Positions 13,839 to 21,684 of a DNA stretch of 23,994 bases are shown here, piece after piece (the stretch's first letter is position 1; the number at the start of each line of letters is the position of its first letter). Location: the IMG/VR virus record IMGVR_UViG_3300046467_001703, positions 1-23,994 of that record; one strand, 5' to 3'. A program made the position numbers and the translations under genes. Under the pieces are notes generated by a model. The model worked only from the letters and a program-made list of their open reading frames with translations. It did no database searches and had not been told where the DNA came from. This DNA is from a virus.

Positions 13839-14176
13839 AATGGAAATCGAACTTACTCTTGAGTCTGGCCTTGTTTGTGATTTTACTCCCGATTTCCGGG
13901 TGCAAAAAAACACAAGTGATCAAACCCAGGTTTCATGGCGATTATCCAACCGAAAATCTCCGGCAAATGTGGTCGTTCTGCCACCAGAATTTTCGGATGA
14001 AATCACCATTAACCCCGCTCCCCCTGGTGAGTCAGATGTGTGACTGTTATTTGGACCAGATGAGACAGGCCCATTCACAAAAAAATATGAATAATTTGTC
14101 AGATAATGATACTAGAGCAATGGGTCAGAATCTGATTAGAGTCTGTAATGTAAAACCAGAAAGTCAGCAGATTTGA
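13826..14176 (+). CDS. Second small lipoprotein, overlapping the endolysin gene
   Basis: Starting with GTG at 13826, this 116-residue product has a basic then hydrophobic leader (MVILKWKSNLLLSLALFVIL) and a lipobox-like ISGC ending at Cys26. The mature part includes CDCYLDQMRQAHSQ and RAMGQNLIRVCN, similar in style to small cysteine-containing lipoproteins near lysis genes in marine phages. It may be an alternative outer-membrane spanin or a superinfection-exclusion lipoprotein. A competing frame (ATG 13840 to 14043) lacks any recognisable pattern and is not called. The overlap with the endolysin implies translational coupling. Confidence 0.65.
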   Translation: MVILKWKSNLLLSLALFVILLPISGCKKTQVIKPRFHGDYPTENLRQMWSFCHQNFRMKSPLTPLPLVSQMCDCYLDQMRQAHSQKNMNNLSDNDTRAMGQNLIRVCNVKPESQQI

Positions 14177-14205
14177 TAAAGGGTTATATAAAATGGAGGC
14201 AGGAT

Positions 14206-14331
14206 ATGGAGGTAGTTACTCTGTATTCTTATAGAACCCCGGACGGATACAGAGGTTCAATTGTGCAAGTGAAAAAAAAGGATGAAAATAAAACTGGGGA
14301 AAAAGTTTCCTTGCGAAGTCGAAGTTTTTAA
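14206..14331 (+). CDS. Small ORF (41 aa), possibly first part of a frameshifted gene
   Basis: ATG 14206 follows a strong GGAGGCAGG ribosome binding site. The product MEVVTLYSYRTPDGYRGSIV plus QVKKKDENKTGEKVSLRSRSF ends at TTT-TAA (14326-14331). A one-base forward shift at this T-rich site continues into NGDKLIDKYISLENDL in the frame of the next ORF, giving an 85-residue protein with a coherent basic, beta-like sequence. Either this is a short gene followed by an independent overlapping ORF, a programmed +1 shift, or a base error/mutation in the T5 run. Confidence 0.5.
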   Translation: MEVVTLYSYRTPDGYRGSIVQVKKKDENKTGEKVSLRSRSF

Positions 14332-14464
14332 TGGAGACAAACTGATCGATAAATATATTTCCCTGGAAAATGATCTTGTCACAAAAAACCCCCTTGGTCA
14401 CAGACCGATTGAGAATATTGAATTTGAAGACAAAAAAGTGGAGACAATAAAATACAAGACATGA
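14282..14464 (+). CDS. Small ORF (60 aa), possibly second part of a frameshifted gene
   Basis: The frame encodes NGDKLIDKYISLENDL, then VTKNPLGHRPIENIEFEDKK and VETIKYKT. It can start at ATG 14282 (MKIKLGKKFPCEVEVF), but the only purine tract (AAAAGG) abuts the ATG, giving poor spacing. The later two-thirds look like the natural continuation of the 41-residue ORF after a +1 shift at 14326-14330. Its stop overlaps the next start as ATGA (14461-14464). The function is unknown. Confidence 0.5.
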   Translation: MKIKLGKKFPCEVEVFNGDKLIDKYISLENDLVTKNPLGHRPIENIEFEDKKVETIKYKT

Positions 14465-14643
14465 GAGAAGAGAGACTGAGCCAGAAACAACAGGAACAGT
14501 ATCGGTCGTATGTCTCACAAAAACTGAATGAAACATTGATTGAGCAAGCAAATGAGCAAGGTGAAATATTTACTGATTCTTACTTGCATCCACAATGCGA
14601 ATACATTAAAAATATAAAAAAAGATGGCACTGTTACCAATTAA
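14461..14643 (+). CDS. Small hypothetical protein (60 aa)
   Basis: This hydrophilic, probably helical protein (MREERLSQKQQEQYRSYVSQ, then KLNETLIEQANEQGEIF) starts in an ATGA overlap with the preceding ORF and overlaps the next gene by 20 nt. No known family is recognised. Its tight coupling to the nozzle-like gene suggests a coexpressed tail or assembly factor. Confidence 0.6.
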   Translation: MREERLSQKQQEQYRSYVSQKLNETLIEQANEQGEIFTDSYLHPQCEYIKNIKKDGTVTN

Positions 14644-16897
14644 AATACCGCCCGGTTTTTACAAGAATGCTACCCAGTACCAGGCGAAGAATCGCTGGTA
14701 TGATGGGAACCTGGTTAGGTTCTCTGAGGGGCGGCTGAGACCAATTGGAGGGTGGCAACGTCTGGCAGAAACTCAGATTACCAAGAAGGGTGGAATAGAA
14801 AGTCTTACAATCACAACAGCAGGAACCGGGTACTCAGGTAGTGGGACGCTAGGCTTCTCAGGTGGGGGAGGAGCATCTTTCACGGGGACTTATACAGAGT
14901 CCGGAGGAGCGATTGCAACAGTAGCGATTGCCACTAATGGTACTGGGTTTACGTCTGCACCCACCATTACAATCTCAGGGTCAACATCTGGAACAGCAGC
15001 GGTTATTACGCCAACCTTCTTTGCCGGAGTTGATCCGATCCGTGGCTTGCACTCATGGCGGTTGTCAACCGGAGCAAGATACCTCGCGGTTGGTTCTGTT
15101 CAATCTCTGAGGCTTTGGGATGGATCGCAGAGCGCGGGTGTTAACGCGCCCATTTACGATATTACACCCAGTTCTTCACCGGGGTCTGCCATACCATTCT
15201 CCTCCCAGGATGATTTCCAAATAGCTGGTTTGGGATATGGAGCTCTTGAATATGGAGGTGATTTAGCAGTTACAAATTTTGGTAGTTCTACCGCCACGTT
15301 TACGGCAACTGACTCATCGGGTTTGCTTATTACTTCAACTGCACATGGCCTGGTAGATACAACAAGAGTACAGATATCAACTACGGGGACATTACCATCG
15401 GGATTGAGTGCATCAACTGATTACTATGTCAGGGATAAAACAACTAATAATTTTAAATTGGCAACATCTTCGGGTGGGACTGCTATAGCTTGGACAGATG
15501 CTGGAAGTGGCACACACTCATGGATAACAGAGATAGGTATAGCAGCGGGGGGCGATCTCTACGGAATACCGCGCTACCCTCCGGTAGATGATTCGGTAAT
15601 TGATCCGGACGCCTACCGCGACAATTTTGCCAGTTGTGTCAGTTTTGACAACTTCGGCGATGACCTCCTTGCCTGTCACAGTGGCGAGGGGACTATCTGG
15701 TACTTAGATGTTTCCGGAGTGTCATTCAATAATGCTGCACAAACTGCTACCGCCCCAGTTGCATTACAGACGTTGACCAGTTCAACCGGAGTACCAACAA
15801 ATTCAAATGTCGCAGTCCTGGTAACGCCGGAGCGACATATTATGATCCTTGGTCCTGGAGGTTCTCAAAGAAAAATTCAATGGGGATCTCAGGAATCACT
15901 CATAGACTTCACCCCCACTTTAGTCAATACAGCAGGAGACCTGGAGCTACAGACCAAGGGAAGGATCATTGGAGGATTTAAAACGCGCTACGGAGTATTG
16001 ATTTTCACAACCTCGGACGTCTGGCGTACAAATTACTTAGGCCCCCCCTATGTATATGGCACTGAGCGTCTCACAGAGGGCGGAGGTCCTGTAGGTATGA
16101 AATGTATAGCAGGGTCTGCGGACTTTGTAGCCTGGATGAGCAGGGGCCGCTTCTGGAGTTATACCGGAGGTTATATCAAAGAATTAGTATGTGAGGTGGC
16201 AGATTATGTTTTTGCAGATATAAACCTGGATGTTGAGGGCTTGATTGCCGCCGGACATAATAGTGATTTCGGCGAAATCACCTGGTTCTATCCAAAAGAG
16301 GGCGACTCAGTTTGTACCAGGTATGTCACTTACAGTTATCGCGAGAAACATTGGGTAACAGGAGAGCTCGAGAGAGTTGCACTCGAGCCAAGTGATGCCC
16401 TTGGTTATCCAGTTTGGGCTGGAGCCGACGGATTTTTGTACCGCCACGAAATGGATCCGGACACTCAATCCACACCGATCCCCCGTGATACAACTGTGAC
16501 TGTTCCTGTAGATATTAGTGCTTTATCAACTAAGGCAAATAGGGTTGCTGCAAAAGGAGTTGATATATCCCTGCATCCAAATGTGGCCTCTGAGAATCAC
16601 TTGTGCTATGCAGAGAGTGGTGCAATAGAAATAAACCGGGGAAACAAGATGATGAGCGTTAAACAAATCCTGACCGATACGGACGCCGGAAGCAACGGGC
16701 TCCGCATGGAAGTCGTTACAGGGAAAACACCAGACGCTCCAGGCACAACTCATGGTCCGTTTATCTTAGAGGGAGATGGGTACAGTGATTGTCGATTCAC
16801 TGATCGTCAAGCATTCCTAAAGGTCTCTAGTCCCTTTGACCAGGAGTGGCGTTTTGGTGAGATTCGTTTTGACGCCGCCGCTTCAGGAGCAAGATGA
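14624..16897 (+). CDS. Nozzle-like tail protein with two inserted beta domains
   Basis: The 757-residue protein opens MALLPIKIPPGFYKNATQYQ and continues AKNRWYDGNLVRF, RLRPIGGWQRL, a signature of large podovirus tail proteins (often annotated as tail or nozzle proteins). Repeated beta segments follow (GLHSWRLSTGARYLAVGSVQ, SLRLWDGS; NFGDDLLACHSGEGTIWYLD; LTEGGGPVGMKCIAGSADFV; MSRGRFWSYTGGYI), consistent with propeller-like folds. Two foreign-looking modules interrupt it: residues about 55-132 (paired GTGY/GTGF and SAPTITISGS pattern) and about 221-301 (STAHGLVDTTRVQISTTGTL through TDAGSGTHSW). It follows the small genes by overlap and ends in an ATGA overlap with the next gene. The nozzle role is inferred from family pattern and position before ejection proteins. 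Confidence 0.75.
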   Translation: MALLPIKIPPGFYKNATQYQAKNRWYDGNLVRFSEGRLRPIGGWQRLAETQITKKGGIESLTITTAGTGYSGSGTLGFSGGGGASFTGTYTESGGAIATVAIATNGTGFTSAPTITISGSTSGTAAVITPTFFAGVDPIRGLHSWRLSTGARYLAVGSVQSLRLWDGSQSAGVNAPIYDITPSSSPGSAIPFSSQDDFQIAGLGYGALEYGGDLAVTNFGSSTATFTATDSSGLLITSTAHGLVDTTRVQISTTGTLPSGLSASTDYYVRDKTTNNFKLATSSGGTAIAWTDAGSGTHSWITEIGIAAGGDLYGIPRYPPVDDSVIDPDAYRDNFASCVSFDNFGDDLLACHSGEGTIWYLDVSGVSFNNAAQTATAPVALQTLTSSTGVPTNSNVAVLVTPERHIMILGPGGSQRKIQWGSQESLIDFTPTLVNTAGDLELQTKGRIIGGFKTRYGVLIFTTSDVWRTNYLGPPYVYGTERLTEGGGPVGMKCIAGSADFVAWMSRGRFWSYTGGYIKELVCEVADYVFADINLDVEGLIAAGHNSDFGEITWFYPKEGDSVCTRYVTYSYREKHWVTGELERVALEPSDALGYPVWAGADGFLYRHEMDPDTQSTPIPRDTTVTVPVDISALSTKANRVAAKGVDISLHPNVASENHLCYAESGAIEINRGNKMMSVKQILTDTDAGSNGLRMEVVTGKTPDAPGTTHGPFILEGDGYSDCRFTDRQAFLKVSSPFDQEWRFGEIRFDAAASGAR

Positions 16898-17160
16898 GAA
16901 CCCAAAAGCCATTACCGAATCCTCCGGCGCAATATGAGCCAGAGTATATGTATGACCTCTCCTCATTAATAATAAGTGAGGAGGCAATAACGGTTAAAAC
17001 TTCTAGGGACAATGTTTTCGACACTGGATCAATTGTACTTAGATCACCGGATGGCAATTATTTTAAAATAACAGTTACAAATGCAGGGGTCGTAGAGACA
17101 GATGACGTAGAAACAGTAGCTAGTAGACCAATAACATCAACGAATCCATATGTACCATGA
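16894..17160 (+). CDS. Small conserved tail-associated protein
   Basis: The 88-residue protein begins MRTQKPLPNPPAQYEPEYMY and contains the motif IVLRSPDGNYFKITVTNAGV, seen in small proteins between tail and internal virion genes of related phages. It overlaps both neighbours by ATGA, so translation is probably coupled across three genes. No enzymatic motif is present; a small tail or tail-cap component is likely. Confidence 0.7.
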   Translation: MRTQKPLPNPPAQYEPEYMYDLSSLIISEEAITVKTSRDNVFDTGSIVLRSPDGNYFKITVTNAGVVETDDVETVASRPITSTNPYVP

Positions 17161-18686
17161 GTAAACAATTAAAAAGGATGAGGGATACAGGAGAAAGGAT
17201 ATATCCAAACCCTCCGACTCCGGAAGACTTGCAAAAATTATATGAATTCCCAACTCCAAAAGTGAGACCGAAATCGGAGGATCCTACGGATAGGAAAATA
17301 TTAATTGATCCGGAGTTTCTCTGGCCACGATTAGAGGATATGTTCACAAAAAATTCTAAGGAAGATATGAACTTACAACAAGCAAGAAAACTACTCAATA
17401 AAAACGCACCTCCAGGGGAGTTCGCAGCATACATAGACCCCCAGGAAGCATCCTGGCTAAAAGGAATGGGAGCATCTGGAAAGAAAACGAAATCTGGACT
17501 GAGGAGTTTTGCGTCACCGAATGCTTACGATGCTCCGGGGACTATATCTGGTGGTGAAGTGAACACTGCTCCTGACCCCCCTGGTACTGATCCAAGATTC
17601 CGTACTAGATCACCCAATGAAGGGAGAATGCTACCAGAGGTTCCTAATATAACTCCTGGAGGTGGGGGGGGAATCTCTTCCATACCTAACCCCTTGGCAG
17701 GAGGATCCGAGACTCGAACACCAGCGGGTCCTGGTTCTGTGACTGATCCAAATGATCCATACGGAATTAATAAGAAGATTGCAGGAGGTGCATCCGATTT
17801 GATTGACAAGGAATATGTAGCACCAACATTGACGCCTGAAGAAAGAATTGCTGCAACCTCTGCTGAGACTATCCAGGCAAGGGAAGGTGTACAAGATATG
17901 CAAGGCACTGGTCAGGATGCATATGCCAGCGCTGCTGGAGTTGGTAAAAGTGTATCTGGATATACTCCTGAACAAGTCAAGGAACAATCGTTCCTGGGAG
18001 GTAAAGGAGTTGATCAATATATGAGCCCACATACACAGAATGTGATTGGTGGAATGCAGGAAAATGCAATGCGGACCATGCAGAAACAACGCGGGGCGCT
18101 ACAGGCTCAGCATCAAATGGCGGGTGCAGGAATTGGTTCGCGCGGAGCTCTCGAGAATGCAGCAATGTCCGCAGAAGTTCAGAGAGGTCTTGGCCAACAA
18201 GTTGCTGGAGCCTTGGAAGGATCCTACGCACAAGCCGCAGGAATGAAGGGACAGGATATGGACCGGGCGCAACAGGCTGCAAGATATAATCAGCAAGCTG
18301 GCCTGGCAGGACAAGATGTTAACTTGCGTGGTGCAGGAATGGAAATAGCCGGAACAAGCGCTGGAAGGGATGCCGCAGCCGCAGACATTAATATGCTATC
18401 CGGAGTCGGTGCAGATGTCGAGGGTCGCGATCAGAATGTGATCGATGAAACTATGGGTGATTTCTACGAGAAACGTGATTGGGGCGAGAACAAACTGGCA
18501 TCGGCTGCAAATATTTATGGAACTATGCCCACCGGATCCACTACAACAACCACCGGAGCTCCGGAGCATAGAAAGAAAGATAAGTTCGGAAGAATAATTT
18601 CTGGTGCAGCTTCTGGATGGTTAGCTACTGGAGGAAATCCGTATGGGGCCGCTGTTGGCGGTGGCATGGCGGCAATGGATTGGTAA
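17157..18686 (+). CDS. Internal virion / ejection protein
   Basis: This 509-residue protein carries two patterns known from podovirus internal virion proteins. An N-terminal region, about 72-118, reads NLQQARKLLNKNAPPGEFAA, then YIDPQEASWLKGMGASGKK. A helical region, about 288-331, contains YMSPHTQNVIGGMQ and RGALQAQHQMAGAGIGSRGA, resembling proteins with 'YMNPYTQNVI...GAFGGSR' motifs. Between them lies a Gly/Pro/Thr-rich linker (about 120-200). The C-terminus is glycine-rich and mildly hydrophobic (IISGAASGWLATGGNPYGAA). Such proteins are packaged in the head and ejected to form a periplasm-spanning conduit. The start is in an ATGA overlap. Confidence 0.8.
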   Translation: MSKQLKRMRDTGERIYPNPPTPEDLQKLYEFPTPKVRPKSEDPTDRKILIDPEFLWPRLEDMFTKNSKEDMNLQQARKLLNKNAPPGEFAAYIDPQEASWLKGMGASGKKTKSGLRSFASPNAYDAPGTISGGEVNTAPDPPGTDPRFRTRSPNEGRMLPEVPNITPGGGGGISSIPNPLAGGSETRTPAGPGSVTDPNDPYGINKKIAGGASDLIDKEYVAPTLTPEERIAATSAETIQAREGVQDMQGTGQDAYASAAGVGKSVSGYTPEQVKEQSFLGGKGVDQYMSPHTQNVIGGMQENAMRTMQKQRGALQAQHQMAGAGIGSRGALENAAMSAEVQRGLGQQVAGALEGSYAQAAGMKGQDMDRAQQAARYNQQAGLAGQDVNLRGAGMEIAGTSAGRDAAAADINMLSGVGADVEGRDQNVIDETMGDFYEKRDWGENKLASAANIYGTMPTGSTTTTTGAPEHRKKDKFGRIISGAASGWLATGGNPYGAAVGGGMAAMDW

Positions 18687-18696
18687 AGGAGGAATT

Positions 18697-19518
18697 ATGG
18701 CTACAAAAAGAGGATTATTGGATTTTGGTGCTCATGGCAAACAAACCTGGGAGAGTATGGGTCCAGCGGGGAAGAGACGTAAAGTAAGAGAGTATTTTAC
18801 TGCGAGGGGTAAACCGGATGATTATCAGTATTCTCCAGAAGAAGCCAGGGAGGCCACGAATTATATTAAGGCCGTTGATAAACACCGTAACTTTAAGGAT
18901 TGGAATAAGGATCTAGGTGGTGGATCATCATTCCTGCAAGGGGCATCTTCATATGATGATATGTATAAGTATAAGGATCCTATCCAAGAATTTGACTATC
19001 CAAAATTCCTTGCAGAACAGGATTCTGAAACTCTAGAGGAAGAAGAGATTGGTCGTGCTTCGGATAGGAAATTTGCAATAGATAATATAAGTTCTTCCGG
19101 ACCCGATCTTTATAAGCAAAAGTACACTAGTAACCTTGAACCTGGAGGTCTATTGGATTCGGTGGCTCAAGAGGAACTTGAAGAGAGTGAAGCTGCGGAT
19201 TTAAATTTCTTATTAGATAGTGAGGAATTAGGTGGGGACCGCCATGATATAGGTAGTCCCGGTGAGAATATTGACGAGACTTCTTGGTGGGATGATCTTA
19301 CAGAATCTTCTGGATCAAAAGATGGGAAGCTATCGCCAATGCAGAAGTATGGAGCAAAATTAATCACAGATATCTTTGGAGAAAAAGAAGAAAGGCCACA
19401 ACAGACAATTGGAGCATCTCCACTCACACCAGGTAGAGCTTTAGATATGAGTAAGTACTCAACCTCCAGACCTAAAAAAGAAAGATACAGAAACACGGGA
19501 TTATTGGGAAGGGCATAA
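18697..19518 (+). CDS. Hypothetical internal virion-associated protein
   Basis: The 273-residue protein is hydrophilic and acidic, starting MATKRGLLDFGAHGKQTWES, with SPEEAREATNYIKAVDKHRN and a C-terminal SPLTPGRALDMSKYSTSRP. The chosen ATG follows AAAGGAGGAATT, an excellent ribosome binding site; the frame is open 54 nt upstream to 18643, but those codons overlap the previous gene. No known family is recognised. Its position between ejection proteins suggests a virion or assembly role. It ends with TAA immediately followed by the next ATG. Confidence 0.7.
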   Translation: MATKRGLLDFGAHGKQTWESMGPAGKRRKVREYFTARGKPDDYQYSPEEAREATNYIKAVDKHRNFKDWNKDLGGGSSFLQGASSYDDMYKYKDPIQEFDYPKFLAEQDSETLEEEEIGRASDRKFAIDNISSSGPDLYKQKYTSNLEPGGLLDSVAQEELEESEAADLNFLLDSEELGGDRHDIGSPGENIDETSWWDDLTESSGSKDGKLSPMQKYGAKLITDIFGEKEERPQQTIGASPLTPGRALDMSKYSTSRPKKERYRNTGLLGRA

Positions 19519-21684
19519 ATGGCAAATCCTTTATTAGCACCAGCCGGATCTAGGATCAACCCAGATACTGGGGAGTTACTCGACGAGGAAGAAAGGAAAA
19601 GAGAGAGAGCTCAACAGGAAGAAGAGGAAGGTCCATCTCCATTGGCTATGGGTCTGCTTCAGCTTGGTGCATCCATGATGCGCGACGAGGGCTGGAGAGA
19701 TCGCCCCATCACCCTTGGAGAATCCCTTGGAAAAGCAATCCCCAGAGGTATTGCTGGTTACTACAACCAGGATGCATTAAACCGTCAATATGAGGGTGAG
19801 GCAAACGAGCAGAGAATGCTCGAGGAAGCTGCTGATAAACAAGCCTCCTTGGAGGAAGCAACGAGACTCCAGGGGATAGAAGCTGAAGAAGAAAAGGTAA
19901 GACGCTACAAGGCATTTGTTGCTAATGTCGAATCCATCCCAGATACCTTCTTCGGTAAATCTGTTGGAACTGCAAGTCATCGGAGACAGATCCTAATCCG
20001 AACCTATGAGGATAATCCCGAAAAGGGAATAGCAGCGCTCAATAAAATTTATGAGTTGATGGACAAGGAAAGGTTTAAGGAACCCGCCAAAAAGACTTAT
20101 ACCGAGCTTGCCTCAGAGAAGAAGTCTGAAACCCTGGAAAAAAGACGGCCTGGGATCCAGAGTAAACTTGCGGGACTGATGATGATGGATGACGTCCCCG
20201 ATGCTGAGAAGCAAAGAATGCAGGATTTGTATGGGGATCCAGACATATTGACTGAGGAAGATCTAAAAAGTTTCCGTACTGATTATGCTACAGCAATGGG
20301 TACAAAGAAAGCTCGGGACTATACTAATGAACGTCAAAGGACCTATGATTACCTAAAGACAAAAGATGTATTTGACAAGTTAAGTACCCAGGAAAAAACA
20401 CTCGTTGAGCTTGCTATAAGAAAAGAAGATCCCAAAGAGGGCCTGGATATGTTAGAAAAAATGGTGGAGGCATCCGAGTACCAGTCAGATTGGAAATTAG
20501 TGGAGGAAGATCCAAAGTATGACCTTGAGGGGAATGTAAAGACAACGACAAAAAGATATGTCAATAAAGTCACTGGAGAGGAATATAAAGAAGTCTCCAG
20601 GGGAGCTCTTGGTTCAGTAAAAATACAATCCATGACGGGAGCAGCAATCAAAGCAAAATATTCGAAATGGAGTGATGCTAATCTTGATGATGAAGATATG
20701 TACACTATTGAAACTGACATGGCAGGGAATGTCCGTTTCGCTGGAACCATTCTTGACCTGACCGAAAAGGATCCGGATAAAGCACAAGAGTATGCAGACA
20801 ATATGCTGATGAGTGCAGTGAATATGGGGCTCATTTCTCAGACCGATGCTTTCGAGATGGAAGACTGGCAACCAGACTCTGTGATCCGGAACCTCAATAC
20901 TTTGTTTATCAAGGATAAAGATAAAGGTCCAGCGGGTGATCCGAATGCCGGGCTCATAAGAAGTGGTACAGAAATAAATATAGCGTTGGATCCTGCCGGG
21001 AAGAAAAAAGTATTCAAGGAGGATAAAAATTATTATTGGGATGGCACAACCTGGAAGGATATTGACGAAGGTGATGCCCAGGCTTTATTTGCTAATGAGT
21101 CAAAACTCCGTCTTGAATATGACAAGAATACTAAGAAGTTTAAGGATTCGATCTTTGCATATAACTCCATCGTTGCAGGATACAAGAACAGTCTGAAGGA
21201 TCCAGCCTCTGCTGGTGTTAACGACATAATGATTGTACGGGCATTCCTGTTAATGATCGAACCAAACTCTGTGGTCCGGGAGTCTGAGTTTGCTACTGCC
21301 GCAAAGTCTCAGGGCATGATGCAGTATACAAAGAACTTAATCGACAAGATGAAGGAAGGTGCAATCCTTACCCAGGTTTCCAGGCGTCGCTTCTTCAATG
21401 CAGCAATGGGATACATGGCCGCAGTTAAACGTGGTTATGATATCCAGACTAATCGCTATACAAAAATTGCAGAAGCTCACGATATTAAACCAAAGAATAT
21501 CGTTGTGGATATATTTGCAGACCGTCCGGAATTACAGGAAACCGGAGAGTTTGCCTATAGACCTTATATAATGAAGAAACCAGACTGGGATAAGCTAAAA
21601 AATACTCACTTAGAATTAGTGGCTCCTAAAAAGAGAAAGGGGACTGACAGGAGAACATCAAACCTACCAAAACTAAATTTATAA
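19519..21684 (+). CDS. Large internal virion protein
   Basis: The 721-residue protein begins with an acidic, charged region and then LAMGLLQLGASMMRDEGWRD and SLGKAIPRGIAGYYNQDALN (about 42-88), a helical pattern common to internal virion proteins. Middle regions are rich in charged coiled-coil segments. Near the C-terminus, NSVVRESEFATAAKSQGMMQ (about 583-602), followed by YTKNLIDKMKEGAILT and QVSRRRFF, matches a recurring signature of phage structural proteins. It starts directly after the previous stop (TAA-ATG) and has the same junction with the next gene. A role in DNA ejection is inferred from length, composition and neighbours. Confidence 0.75.
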   Translation: MANPLLAPAGSRINPDTGELLDEEERKRERAQQEEEEGPSPLAMGLLQLGASMMRDEGWRDRPITLGESLGKAIPRGIAGYYNQDALNRQYEGEANEQRMLEEAADKQASLEEATRLQGIEAEEEKVRRYKAFVANVESIPDTFFGKSVGTASHRRQILIRTYEDNPEKGIAALNKIYELMDKERFKEPAKKTYTELASEKKSETLEKRRPGIQSKLAGLMMMDDVPDAEKQRMQDLYGDPDILTEEDLKSFRTDYATAMGTKKARDYTNERQRTYDYLKTKDVFDKLSTQEKTLVELAIRKEDPKEGLDMLEKMVEASEYQSDWKLVEEDPKYDLEGNVKTTTKRYVNKVTGEEYKEVSRGALGSVKIQSMTGAAIKAKYSKWSDANLDDEDMYTIETDMAGNVRFAGTILDLTEKDPDKAQEYADNMLMSAVNMGLISQTDAFEMEDWQPDSVIRNLNTLFIKDKDKGPAGDPNAGLIRSGTEINIALDPAGKKKVFKEDKNYYWDGTTWKDIDEGDAQALFANESKLRLEYDKNTKKFKDSIFAYNSIVAGYKNSLKDPASAGVNDIMIVRAFLLMIEPNSVVRESEFATAAKSQGMMQYTKNLIDKMKEGAILTQVSRRRFFNAAMGYMAAVKRGYDIQTNRYTKIAEAHDIKPKNIVVDIFADRPELQETGEFAYRPYIMKKPDWDKLKNTHLELVAPKKRKGTDRRTSNLPKLNL

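Noticed and set aside
13750-14043. 97-codon ORF over the endolysin 3' end and lipoprotein gene
   Set aside because: It competes with a frame showing a clear signal peptide and lipobox, and it lacks any recognisable pattern.
17525-18314. Several long minus-strand ORFs opposite the internal virion gene
   Set aside because: They are mirror frames of a well-supported + strand gene with no independent start signals or family motifs.
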